Of a stretch of DNA of 64,000 bases, positions 29,004 through 36,995 are shown piece after piece. Source of the DNA: Indolivaga macrotermitis (lineage in GTDB: Bacteria; Bacteroidota; Bacteroidia; Bacteroidales; Dysgonomonadaceae). The stretch spans positions 186,001 to 250,000 of the forward strand of contig NZ_FQUC01000002.1 of NCBI RefSeq assembly GCF_900128985.1. Direction: 5' to 3'. The position numbers and the translations under genes are program-made. The notes under the pieces are model-generated. The model searched no databases and had not been told where the DNA came from. It worked only from the letters and a program-made list of their open reading frames with translations. How positions within the stretch are numbered: the first letter of the stretch is position 1; every line of letters begins with the position of its first letter.

Positions 29004-30329
29004 TCAAAATTTAAAAGAATAGGATAGATTCATAGGTATTAGCGTCTTTCCAATCTCCTGTTTTTTCTTTTTATCTACACCTGCTTCTGTGGCATAAAGA
29101 TCCCATTGCCGGACTTTATCGTAAATCTCATCGATTATCTCTCCCGCTTTTTTATTCCGGATAGACCGTCCGATCTTTATCAGGTCTTCTCTGGTAATAT
29201 TATCTCGTTTTCCATTAATACTCAAAGCATGACGACTGACCCATTCACTTCCGGGACGATATGCATGGCAGATATCATAGGCAGGAGCAAGTTGCCAACG
29301 ACTATCCTGTTTAAGGATGAAAGAGAAATTCTTGGTATGGTCGTCACAATTACGCGCAATTACATTAAATACCATTCGGCGAAACATCTGTTCGGCTTCA
29401 GCATATGTCAGTTTTAATTCACGCATAGTCTGGAATAATTGTTCATAACTATAGCTATTGATACGGTTATAATCAAAATGTTTCAACGCACAAAAAGTTT
29501 GTATATGGTGTTTCGTCCGGCTGCCTTCCCTGTCAAAACGCTTTGTCATAAAATGTGCCCGGCCGTTTTCTTCCAACAACCGGCAAGGCATCATTTCTAT
29601 GCTGCAATCTACTGCCATCAGGTAATAAGCATACTCTACACGTCCGTAACCATGTGTTGCACCTAATTGGACCTCACTTACCCCATCCAATTTCAGCAGC
29701 CAATGTTCAAAGCCTTCCGGTGCTTTTGTCTGTCCGGAACGAACTTCTCCGGTTTTTTCATTATAGGCAATTACAGCTTTCGGACGTGCCCCTCCGGCCG
29801 AGGTTCCGATTTTTAGGATTTCCCGCATAGCTTTCTCTTCCCCAGACTTTAAGTTAGTCACAAAGGCTTCTTTCCTGGATAGCATTTTACCTGCAATCTC
29901 GACCAGGCTATCCATATCAACGGCAAACGTATTGATACTCTGTTTTTGCATTGCCGGTTCGAACTCCAAAGCTCCCATCCCTCTTTCTCCTATAAAGCAT
30001 AACATCTCGATCGGATTCATGCTGTCTTCAGGGCGTCCTTGCTGAGCCAGCCATAAGTTGATCAGTTCACTACCATAACGGTCAGGCAGCATATCCGCTA
30101 GCAATCCCGGTAACCCTTTGAATGTATCATGTACCGAATCTCTTTCTTTGTGTAATTCGGGGAAGGAATATATTTTTTGTTCGGGTGTCAATGGCATTTT
30201 TAGAGGGGAAAGTTCCCAGCCTAATTTTTTGAAGCCCGGATCATACTCAAAAGATGCAATGCCTAATTTTTCATCCCAGGCTACAGCTCCAGCTGTTTGA
30301 CCCCATATTTTTACGAAAGCTGTATTCAT
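29004..30329 (-). CDS. hipA: HipA-family serine/threonine kinase toxin
   Basis: 441 residues with a HipA N-terminal domain (about 5-105; WGQTAGAVAWDE) and HipA kinase core: GTSAGGARPKAV (glycine-rich loop), ARNCDDHTKNFSF (catalytic loop, DDH with metal-binding Asn, about 320-335) and APAYDICHA (DFG equivalent). HipA phosphorylates a tRNA synthetase (GltX for E. coli HipA) and arrests growth. The gene starts 3 bp after the HipB-like gene. It appears intact, and it leads straight into the Gabija genes. Confidence 0.9.
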   Translation of the reverse strand: MNTAFVKIWGQTAGAVAWDEKLGIASFEYDPGFKKLGWELSPLKMPLTPEQKIYSFPELHKERDSVHDTFKGLPGLLADMLPDRYGSELINLWLAQQGRPEDSMNPIEMLCFIGERGMGALEFEPAMQKQSINTFAVDMDSLVEIAGKMLSRKEAFVTNLKSGEEKAMREILKIGTSAGGARPKAVIAYNEKTGEVRSGQTKAPEGFEHWLLKLDGVSEVQLGATHGYGRVEYAYYLMAVDCSIEMMPCRLLEENGRAHFMTKRFDREGSRTKHHIQTFCALKHFDYNRINSYSYEQLFQTMRELKLTYAEAEQMFRRMVFNVIARNCDDHTKNFSFILKQDSRWQLAPAYDICHAYRPGSEWVSRHALSINGKRDNITREDLIKIGRSIRNKKAGEIIDEIYDKVRQWDLYATEAGVDKKKKQEIGKTLIPMNLSYSFKF

Positions 30330-30332
30330 ATC

Positions 30333-30689
30333 TTACCAGTCAATTTCATCATTAGTATCTTTGGATGTATTTTTGGAGGAAGAAACCCTTTGCCGTTTTT
30401 TCTTTTCAGCGCGGGCGAGTTGTAACGGGCTTTGCTGTTTTACAATGATAAATGCATCAATAACATATAATAAGTCTAATACACGTAATACCTGAATAAG
30501 TGTAGCGAGTGTTACAGTTTCACCTCGCTCCAGAAGGCTCAGAGTAGAACGGCTGATTCCTGCATCTTTGGCTAATGCATCCTGTGTCTTATTTTGTTCT
30601 ATACGATGATGTCTGACAAATGTTCCTATCTGCCGGCTTATAGCATCATCACTCATAGCATTCCATTTGTTGTCTGAAATATCGTTCAT
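30333..30689 (-). CDS. hipB: HipB-family Xre antitoxin
   Basis: 118 residues with a central HTH (VRHHRIEQNKTQDALAKDAG, then ISRSTLSLLERGE) and a basic, Ser/Thr-rich C-terminal tail. First gene of the four-gene minus-strand run hipB-hipA-gajA-gajB. It should neutralise HipA and repress its own promoter; a fitting inverted repeat lies just upstream. Confidence 0.88.
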   Translation of the reverse strand: MNDISDNKWNAMSDDAISRQIGTFVRHHRIEQNKTQDALAKDAGISRSTLSLLERGETVTLATLIQVLRVLDLLYVIDAFIIVKQQSPLQLARAEKKKRQRVSSSKNTSKDTNDEIDW

Positions 30690-30720
30690 TATAGTTTATT
30701 TATTGATTTAATGAATGGGA

Positions 30721-30762
30721 TATAATGCAAATATAATAATTATATTTAATCTTTGTATTATA
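30721..30762 (-). promoter_or_regulatory. Candidate HipB operator overlapping a -7 box
   Basis: TATAATGCAAA (30721-30731) and TTTGTATTATA (30752-30762) form an inverted repeat with one mismatch. On the minus strand TATATTTG (30728-30735) fits TAnnTTTG, so a bound HipB dimer would block the promoter (inference). Confidence 0.45.
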
Positions 30763-31042
30763 TGAATTATTTTTCAGTCATTAATAAACATATAAATACA
30801 TAATGACTGATTAATCATTCACAGCCTAATATTTTTTTGAATCTATTCTAATATATGCATACTATTCACATCTATAATACTACAAAATATGTAGAAATAC
30901 GGATACAAAACATATATTTCAAAAAATTACTTCTATATATTTGTCCAAGTCTTAATAAATTCATTTTTTGATTTGTTATCTCTCTAGAGATACATCTATG
31001 TAATGCTTCATAGCTTTAGTGAATTAAATATAGCCATCACAA

Positions 31043-31087
31043 ATCAAATATTCGGCAGTTATTCTTATTTACTGCCGAATATTTGAT
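31043..31087. repeat. Perfect 17-bp inverted repeat with 11-bp loop
   Basis: ATCAAATATTCGGCAGT (31043-31059) is the exact reverse complement of ACTGCCGAATATTTGAT (31071-31087). No T tract follows in either direction. It stands alone in the 498-bp AT-rich stretch 30690-31187, where nothing else but the hipBA promoter is visible. Confidence 0.8.
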
Positions 31088-31115
31088 ATATATTTACATT
31101 TTAAATGACAACTAA

Positions 31116-31570
31116 AATGAAGGAATTTATTATGTTTCGAGTCTATCTAGAAGCATAATAAATGATATACGATCTCGTAAAGAAAGTATGAATATTTGCT
31201 CTCTTTCAAAAGAACGAAATCATCCTTTATTATGGGCACATTATGCTAACGGTAGTAGAGGAGTGAATTTAGGTGTAGAAATTACGGGGCATAACCTAAT
31301 TAAAAGAAAAATCATTTATGGAGGCACACCTTTGATCGATGATTGCATAAATACTAGCCATACGGCCTTGGAAATATTAACCCACAAATTATATTATTGG
31401 GATTATGAAAAGGAGGTTAGAATATTTAATGGCAATAATACACAAATAAAAGTTCTTATCAAAGAAATTATCTTAGGTAAAAAATATCATCTCATCATAA
31501 AAAGCTAATTAAAAAATTAGCAATTTTACTTATTCCTGATGCACAAATAATAGATTATAATAATATATAG
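31116..31570 (+). pseudogene. DUF2971 remnant
   Basis: The frame opens after a stop at 31113 without a start codon. It contains SKERNHPLLWAHYANGSRGV and YWDYEKEVRIF, the C-terminal half of DUF2971 proteins (often associated with abortive-infection or defence loci). A frameshift near 31500 moves the end into another frame (LIKKLAILLIPDAQIIDYNN), ending at 31570. The N-terminal half is absent. A 106-residue ORF from the ATG at 31188 is part of it. Confidence 0.65.
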
Positions 31571-31704
31571 CAAAATCCTATCATATACTTCATTGAATGG
31601 TAATAATTAATCTTAACTGATAAAATACATTTTGAAATATAAGATTATATCATTGAGCAAAAGGAATAAGAATCATCTATTATATAACCAAAGTATAATG
31701 TATT

Positions 31705-33495
31705 ATGGATAACAAACATCCAACCATTGAAGAAGTTATAAGACAAGAGGATGGTCAATGGATTATCATTAAAAGTGTAGATTCTTTCAAAGACCAACAT
31801 CTACCTAAGCGAAAATTAGAATTATTCGAGATCAGGCAGCATATTATAAATGAACTAAAAGAAGGGCGTGCCCCATATATCTGTTCCTGTTGTAAAATAC
31901 CTGTAAAAATAAGTGGGGGAGCTCCGGGAGAAGGTACACAATCTCTCCATTTTAGACATGCACAAAGGAACTCTAACTGCATATATAACGATCCAAGTAA
32001 ATATACACGGGAGCAGATTCTGTGTATGAAGTTCAATGGAGCAAAAGAAGGTTATAAGCACGAATATTTAAAAAATACAATAGCTTCTATACTTAATGAA
32101 GATATGAATTATCTTCCATTGAAAGTAGAAGTCGAAAAGGTAGTAAGGAGTCAACAGGTATCGAAAGAGTGGCGTAAGCCTGATATCAGGGCTATATATC
32201 CGGACAAAAAGATTGTTTTTGAATTACAGATTGCATCTACATTTGTTGATGTTATTTTAGAACGTTCCAGTTTTTATAAACAAGAAAAATCATATTTAAT
32301 ATGGGTACTGGACGAGTTTTCCACAGATTTGAAAGAACAGACTTTTAGCCAGACTGATATTTTGGTATCAAGCAACTACAATGTATTTGTTTTTGATAAA
32401 GAGATGGAAGAACTGTCAACAAAGAGTAATAGGCTACATCTAAAGTGTAATTATGTATATCATACCGTTCAAAGAGACAAACTATCTCCTCCTTTATGGG
32501 GCATAGAAATAATTACGCTACAACAAATACATTATGATAAAAAGTATCGAGTATATTTTTATAATACAGAAGGCAAAAAGGAAGAACTCCTTGAGGAAAT
32601 TGAAAATAAAACACAAATAGCTGAAGATCAATCTGCTATTGATATTACAGATTATCACCCCGCTCAATATTATTTTCAAAGGAAACGAAATATTCAAATA
32701 GAAGATTTAAGATTGATAAATGAAATCCGATCTTGTGAAGAAAAAAATGAATATGGAAAGATTGAAGCCGCATTTAGAAGGATGGATGACTATGACCTAG
32801 GCTCGTTTTCCTTTCTAATACAGGATTTAATAACTGATTACTATTTTAATTCTAAAAGTTTCTATTTTCTTTGTTTTATATTTCAAGAATATCGATTACA
32901 CATAGACCTTAATCAATTAAATGATGAGAAATTTGGGTATTCGCCATTACGGACGCTCCTTGTCCGGGGATTTGAACAAAATGTATTTTATAATTTACTC
33001 CAATCATTCTTTGTTCGCGGTTATATTCCTGAAGAAGAAGATAAAATTACTATTTCGTCATATATAAGGGAAAGTTTAGAGAAAAACTTATCTGTTGATA
33101 CTGATTTATTAATCCTGGAAAGGTATAGTATTGCATTACAGTATATCAGACTTTTTGAGTCAGAGTTAAAATGCTTTAATATATTATATAATTACAGGAC
33201 TAAACATTTTATATTAAGAGTCTTATCAGTTTTAATCAATCAAATTATCGGGACAAAACAGAAGAGTTTTAGTGCAATAGTCAACGATATAATTGTAAAT
33301 AACCTCGAATATTCTCATTTATTCATAATAGCTATGCAGTCTGCAAGGGGAAAGAAAAATGATTATGGTAAGAATGGAACAAAACTATTAGTCCGATTCG
33401 ATAAAAGTAAAATAAATCATGATTTGGATGATGTATTCCAAGCTATTTTTCCAAATATTCCATGGAAAGAAAAAATAGAAACCCTACTCAATTGA
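31705..33495 (+). CDS. CoiA/DUF6035-like protein with zinc-ribbon and PD-(D/E)xK-like core
   Basis: 596 residues. Near residues 58-62 CSCCK with a downstream HFRHAQRNSNC suggests a zinc-binding N-terminal module. Residues about 155-180 (WRKPDIRAIYPDKKIVFELQ) hold the Asp ... Glu-x-Gln arrangement of restriction-like nucleases seen in CoiA-type proteins. The C-terminal 300 residues are helical with no motif I know. CoiA proteins are DNA-processing factors linked to competence; DUF6035 members in Bacteroidota sit in variable islands. The gene seems intact, alone and AT-rich like its surroundings. Confidence 0.6.
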   Translation: MDNKHPTIEEVIRQEDGQWIIIKSVDSFKDQHLPKRKLELFEIRQHIINELKEGRAPYICSCCKIPVKISGGAPGEGTQSLHFRHAQRNSNCIYNDPSKYTREQILCMKFNGAKEGYKHEYLKNTIASILNEDMNYLPLKVEVEKVVRSQQVSKEWRKPDIRAIYPDKKIVFELQIASTFVDVILERSSFYKQEKSYLIWVLDEFSTDLKEQTFSQTDILVSSNYNVFVFDKEMEELSTKSNRLHLKCNYVYHTVQRDKLSPPLWGIEIITLQQIHYDKKYRVYFYNTEGKKEELLEEIENKTQIAEDQSAIDITDYHPAQYYFQRKRNIQIEDLRLINEIRSCEEKNEYGKIEAAFRRMDDYDLGSFSFLIQDLITDYYFNSKSFYFLCFIFQEYRLHIDLNQLNDEKFGYSPLRTLLVRGFEQNVFYNLLQSFFVRGYIPEEEDKITISSYIRESLEKNLSVDTDLLILERYSIALQYIRLFESELKCFNILYNYRTKHFILRVLSVLINQIIGTKQKSFSAIVNDIIVNNLEYSHLFIIAMQSARGKKNDYGKNGTKLLVRFDKSKINHDLDDVFQAIFPNIPWKEKIETLLN

Positions 33496-33496
33496 A

Positions 33497-33652
33497 TTAG
33501 GGTTTGATTATAGTTTTTATTTCTTTCATTAAACCTGTTAGAATTCTTTCTTGTTCAGGATATGAACACTCTTCAAGAATTTTATTAGGATCATTTGCTG
33601 CTTGAAAAACTCCTATTTCTGTAAATAAGCAAGGAGATAAAATAATAGGCAT
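33497..33652 (-). pseudogene. C-terminal fragment of a TIR-like domain protein
   Basis: About 51 codons, preceded in frame by 10 coding-like codons and then a stop. MPIILSPCLF followed by FQAANDP resembles the later strands of bacterial TIR domains (IPVIISPC...LQALP pattern). No N-terminal part exists. It converges with the CoiA-like gene with a 1-bp gap. Confidence 0.35.
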
Positions 33653-33694
33653 AATCTTAGTTCCTTTTGTACTCGCATTTTTAAGTTAAAACAA

Positions 33695-33726
33695 AAGCCC
33701 GAACTGAAATCTTTCAATTCGGGCTT
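33695..33726. terminator. Hairpin terminator between the TIR fragment and the toxin-antitoxin pair
   Basis: AAGCCCGAA and TTCGGGCTT pair, extended by a weaker inner stem. A run of A lies to the left, which serves the minus strand. Confidence 0.65.
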
Positions 33727-33749
33727 ATTATTCTCTGAATAAATTTACT

Positions 33750-34064
33750 TTATTCTTTTATCTTTTTTAGGTTTGTTTCAGGAACTTGACGGCAATCCCA
33801 AATATCATATATGTAAACTGTATTACTACCGATGTAGTATATAACTTTATATGTGCCTGTTACAACAAGTGAACGGTAGATTATAGGCTCATCTTCCAAC
33901 AATAGTTCTACAGCAGCCATTTGAGGAAAATCCTTCAAATTTTCTACCGCTACTCTTATTTGTCTGACTATTTTACTTGCAGAACTTTTACTATATTCTC
34001 ACTTATAGTATTCAGCTATTTCTTTTAAACTCTCCTTTGCTGGTGCAAGCCACGTTAAAACCAT
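33750..34064 (-). pseudogene. ParE/RelE-family toxin with one in-frame TGA
   Basis: Starting at the ATG at 34064, the frame reads MVLTWLAPAKESLKEIAEYY, Lys, TGA (33999-34001), and then EYSKSSASKIVRQIRVAVEN and onward to the ParE-like end YKVIYYIGSNTVYIYDIWDC. The whole is a 104-codon ParE toxin broken only by the stop at codon 22. A 62-residue ORF remains from an internal ATG and lacks the first helices. It overlaps the antitoxin gene by 10 bp, the normal layout for such pairs. Confidence 0.75.
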
Positions 34065-34294
34065 GTTTCAACTTCTTTCATAAATTCTTCATGCGAGGTT
34101 CCACCTCCGTTTTCCGCCTCTTCACGACCTCTAGCCAATCGCTCTTTCGATTCCTCCAGTGTATATTGGCAGGGCATAGGCTTTTCAGCACCTTTTAACT
34201 TACGGTAATAGGCTTGCAGTTTTTTCAAGATAGCAGTGTTTTGTTCATTGTCTATCTCTTTTAGTATTTGTGCTTTTAATTCTAAAGTGGTCAT
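34055..34294 (-). CDS. Antitoxin of a ParE/RelE-type module
   Basis: 79 residues: helical N-terminus (MTTLELKAQILKEIDNEQN), then a flexible charged tail (ESKERLARGREEAENGG). The size, the helix-then-disordered layout and the 10-bp overlap with the ParE-type reading frame support an antitoxin role. Its toxin partner is broken, so it may now be an orphan. Confidence 0.65.
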   Translation of the reverse strand: MTTLELKAQILKEIDNEQNTAILKKLQAYYRKLKGAEKPMPCQYTLEESKERLARGREEAENGGGTSHEEFMKEVETWF

Positions 34295-34710
34295 AGATGC
34301 CTTCTTTCTTATTTATGATGCTATAAATATAATCAAAAATACTGATTTCAAATATTTGTTTAATTAAGAAAAAAGGTTTAGATTTGAACCTATATTGTTT
34401 GGCACGCAAAAGACAGACAAGAGAGACAAAAAGGCGTTTTTGTACACTGCGATTAAGGGTATTTGAGTATTGATTTATAACAAGCTGAAAAAGAGCCGAT
34501 AAAAGGTTGAGTAATTTGTTTGAATTATCAGCAGCTCAATAGGCATTAGATAAACAGTTAATAATCAGTATATTGCAAATGTAATTTTTAATTCGTACCC
34601 ACGCCGTACCCATCGTCATTTTAACACTTTGCAAGAATCAGGCTATCAGTCTGTTATGAAATAAAGTTCCGATACAAACCGGATCACAAATTAGACTAGC
34701 AAAAAGAAGT

Positions 34711-34749
34711 AAATTCCTGACTTTCAATGAAAGTCAGGAATTTTTGTTT
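34711..34749 (+). terminator. Hairpin terminator
   Basis: AAATTCCTGACTTTC pairs with GAAAGTCAGGAATTT, followed by TTGTTTT. No gene immediately precedes it on the + strand. Confidence 0.75.
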
Positions 34750-34814
34750 TACTGCTTTAGGTGAAAAATTGCATTTTAAAGCAGATACTGGAAAATTCTA
34801 CAAAAAACCCCTAC

Positions 34815-34829
34815 TGTATGTTCATACAT
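34815..34829 (+). promoter_or_regulatory. Candidate GntR operator upstream of its own gene
   Basis: TGTATG-TT-CATACA is an inverted repeat. The 12-mer ATGTTCATACAT within it (34818-34829) occurs again at 52686-52697 upstream of the ROK-PMI gene. A possible -7 box (TATTTTTG, 34868-34875) follows. Confidence 0.5.
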
Positions 34830-34917
34830 TTATAGTCATGCAAGTACATCTCTCTTTTTTTTATCAATATTTTTGTGTTAATTTGTAAAATAATCCGAAC
34901 TTTCAACAATTAGTGAT

Positions 34918-35646
34918 ATGAAAATTGAAGTTAACAGAGACAGTTCAAAACCCCTTCACGTACAGGCCGAAGAAATTTTGAGAATATTAATTGAGCAGGA
35001 TGAGTATAAGAATGGAAAGCTACTACCTAAAGAAATAGAATTGTCCGAACAATTAAACATTTCCCGAAACACATTGCGACAAGCAATAAATAAGCTTGTG
35101 TTTGAAGGACTTCTTATTAGAAAGAAAGGATTTGGAACAAAGGTTGCCCACAAAGGTTTTGTGGGAGGACTGAAGAACTGGTTGAGCTTTTCTCAGGAGA
35201 TGAAGATGCTTGGTCTCAAAATCAAAAATTTTGAACTGTTTGTAGGATACCAAAAAGCATTCAAAGAGGTTGCCGATTTTTTTGAAATAGAAGTGGATGT
35301 CAGATGCTTAAAACTTGAAAGAGTACGTGGAAGCGAAGAATATCCGTTTGTATATTTCATATCTTACTTCAATCCCAAAATACCATTGACGAATGAAGAA
35401 AACTTCAATGTCCCGTTATATGAGATTTTAGAGCAAAACTACAATGTAATTGTAAAAACATCGAAGGAAGAAATATATGCCCGGTTAGCAGGCGATTTTA
35501 TCGCCGACAAACTCGATATTGTAGCAAACGACCCTATACTTGTACGTAAACGGTTTGTTTATGACATAAATAATGTCCCTGTTGAATATAATATAGGATA
35601 TTACAGAGCTGATAGCTTTACATATACATTAGAGGCACAGAGGTAA
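34918..35646 (+). CDS. GntR-family regulator with UTRA ligand-binding domain
   Basis: 242 residues. The N-terminal winged helix (about 10-75; LPKEIELSEQLNISRNTLRQ then GLLIRKKGFGTKV) is followed by a UTRA domain (about 95-240; VRCLKLERVRGSEEYPFVYF, LARKRF-like VRKRFVYDINNVPVEYN). UTRA domains bind phosphorylated sugars or small metabolites. It converges with the mannoside genes across a shared terminator and is the only regulator beside them, so it probably represses them and itself until mannose phosphate or a related sugar accumulates (inference). Confidence 0.88.
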   Translation: MKIEVNRDSSKPLHVQAEEILRILIEQDEYKNGKLLPKEIELSEQLNISRNTLRQAINKLVFEGLLIRKKGFGTKVAHKGFVGGLKNWLSFSQEMKMLGLKIKNFELFVGYQKAFKEVADFFEIEVDVRCLKLERVRGSEEYPFVYFISYFNPKIPLTNEENFNVPLYEILEQNYNVIVKTSKEEIYARLAGDFIADKLDIVANDPILVRKRFVYDINNVPVEYNIGYYRADSFTYTLEAQR

Positions 35647-35735
35647 TTATTTTAGAGGGGTTCGAATATATTAGAGTATTTATTCTAATTGCCCGTACAA
35701 CAGGAATCCCTTTATTTTGGATAATAACTAACTGA

Positions 35736-35786
35736 ACAAAAAGAGAGTCTCGCATTTATTTCTTAAATGCGAGACTCTCTTTTTGT
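35736..35786. terminator. Strong bidirectional terminator between GntR gene and MFS gene
   Basis: Perfect 23-bp arms (ACAAAAAGAGAGTCTCGCAT and so on; its complement ends at 35786) with A-rich and T-rich flanks serve both convergent transcripts. Confidence 0.92.
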
Positions 35787-35819
35787 TGTAACTTTGTTAT
35801 GCAGAAGAAGCTCCATATA

Positions 35820-36980
35820 CTAAGCTTTCTTTGCATCACTTAGCATAAACGAGCATAATAATAGATAAGTGGCACAACAACATATAATTATAACAGATCC
35901 TATCTGATTACCCATATAATCGCTCAATCCCCCCATTAATAGGGGAACTAATGCGCCACCTGCTACGCCGGTAATCATTAAGCCTGAAATTTCGTTGGCC
36001 TTCTCGGGCATTTTTTCCAATGCGAATGAGAAAATGATCGAAAATACGCTTGCACAGGAATATCCGCAGATAGCAATCAGGGACAAAATAATTACTTTAT
36101 CTGTCGCAAAGATCAGTGCTACAAGAACCGCAACGGCTATAACCATGGAAAGGCGGAAAAATTTGGTTGGTGAAACTTTTGTCAACAAGATAGCTCCGAT
36201 AAATGCTCCTGCTGTACGGAATCCAAAGTAAAGACTTGTACCATATCCGGCATCTTCCAGTTGCATACCTGAACGTTCCATCAAGAGTTTGGGTGTTGAT
36301 ATGTTTAAGCCGACATCGACTCCCACAACACACACGATTCCTAAAAATAATAGTAAGATGGTTTTATTGCCAAGTAATGATAGAACTTGTCCGAGGGTGG
36401 ATACTTTCTGCTTGCTCTCATCTTCTTCTATTGCGGTTGCTTGCAACCAAATAGAAGATAGGATGGTAATTCCTGCAAAAACAGGGAACATCAATTGCCA
36501 ACTACCCAAATGAGATGCCGCAAAAGCTGAGATAAATGGACCTGAAAAAGAAGATATAGCTTTAACAAACTGACCAATAGTCAAAGCTCCCGTTAGTTTC
36601 TTTTCGTCTACCACATTTGATAAAAGCGGATTGAGCGATACCTGCAAAATAGTATTAGCTATACCCAATAACGCAAAGGCCAATAGGCATGCATAATAAT
36701 TATACATGACGAAAGGTACAAACAAGGCTATAATGGTAATTATATTACTGATCTGAACGGTTTTTTTTCGTCCTATTCTGTTCATCAGTATGCCGGTAGG
36801 GACAGAGAATACAAAGAACCAGATGAAAACCATAAATGGCAGGAAGTTAGCCATCGTATCCGTCAATGCAAAATCTTTCTTCACATAGTTGGACGATATG
36901 CCTACCACGTCGCAAAATCCCATAATGAAGAATCCGAACAATACGGGGAGCAATTTAGATACTGAATTTCGCTTTATCAT
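35820..36980 (-). CDS. MFS sugar transporter
   Basis: 386 residues with 12 predicted membrane segments. GILMNRIGRKKT is the classic loop 2-3 signature of the major facilitator superfamily. The overall pattern fits the FucP/GlcP-like sugar:H+ symporters of Bacteroidota. Last gene of the mannoside series, starting 15 bp after the preceding lipoprotein gene; it likely brings mannose or a small mannoside into the cytoplasm for the ROK-PMI enzyme. Confidence 0.85.
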   Translation of the reverse strand: MIKRNSVSKLLPVLFGFFIMGFCDVVGISSNYVKKDFALTDTMANFLPFMVFIWFFVFSVPTGILMNRIGRKKTVQISNIITIIALFVPFVMYNYYACLLAFALLGIANTILQVSLNPLLSNVVDEKKLTGALTIGQFVKAISSFSGPFISAFAASHLGSWQLMFPVFAGITILSSIWLQATAIEEDESKQKVSTLGQVLSLLGNKTILLLFLGIVCVVGVDVGLNISTPKLLMERSGMQLEDAGYGTSLYFGFRTAGAFIGAILLTKVSPTKFFRLSMVIAVAVLVALIFATDKVIILSLIAICGYSCASVFSIIFSFALEKMPEKANEISGLMITGVAGGALVPLLMGGLSDYMGNQIGSVIIICCCATYLLLCSFMLSDAKKA

Positions 36981-36995
36981 AGAATTATCATTTGT

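Larger units (their letters stand above)
34295..34917. other. 622-bp intergenic stretch at the right side of the island
   Basis: No gene is visible. It holds CGTACCCACGCCGTACCC (34593-34610), a short GTACCC iteration that recalls the ends of integrated Bacteroidota elements, plus a terminator hairpin and a candidate GntR operator listed separately. The right island boundary probably falls here, but no repeat of the left end could be matched. Confidence 0.4.

Noticed and set aside
14164-34700. Duplicate of the tRNA-Lys 3' end as an attachment site
   Set aside because: Only a short partial match (CGGATCAC near 34681) is present, too short to be credible.
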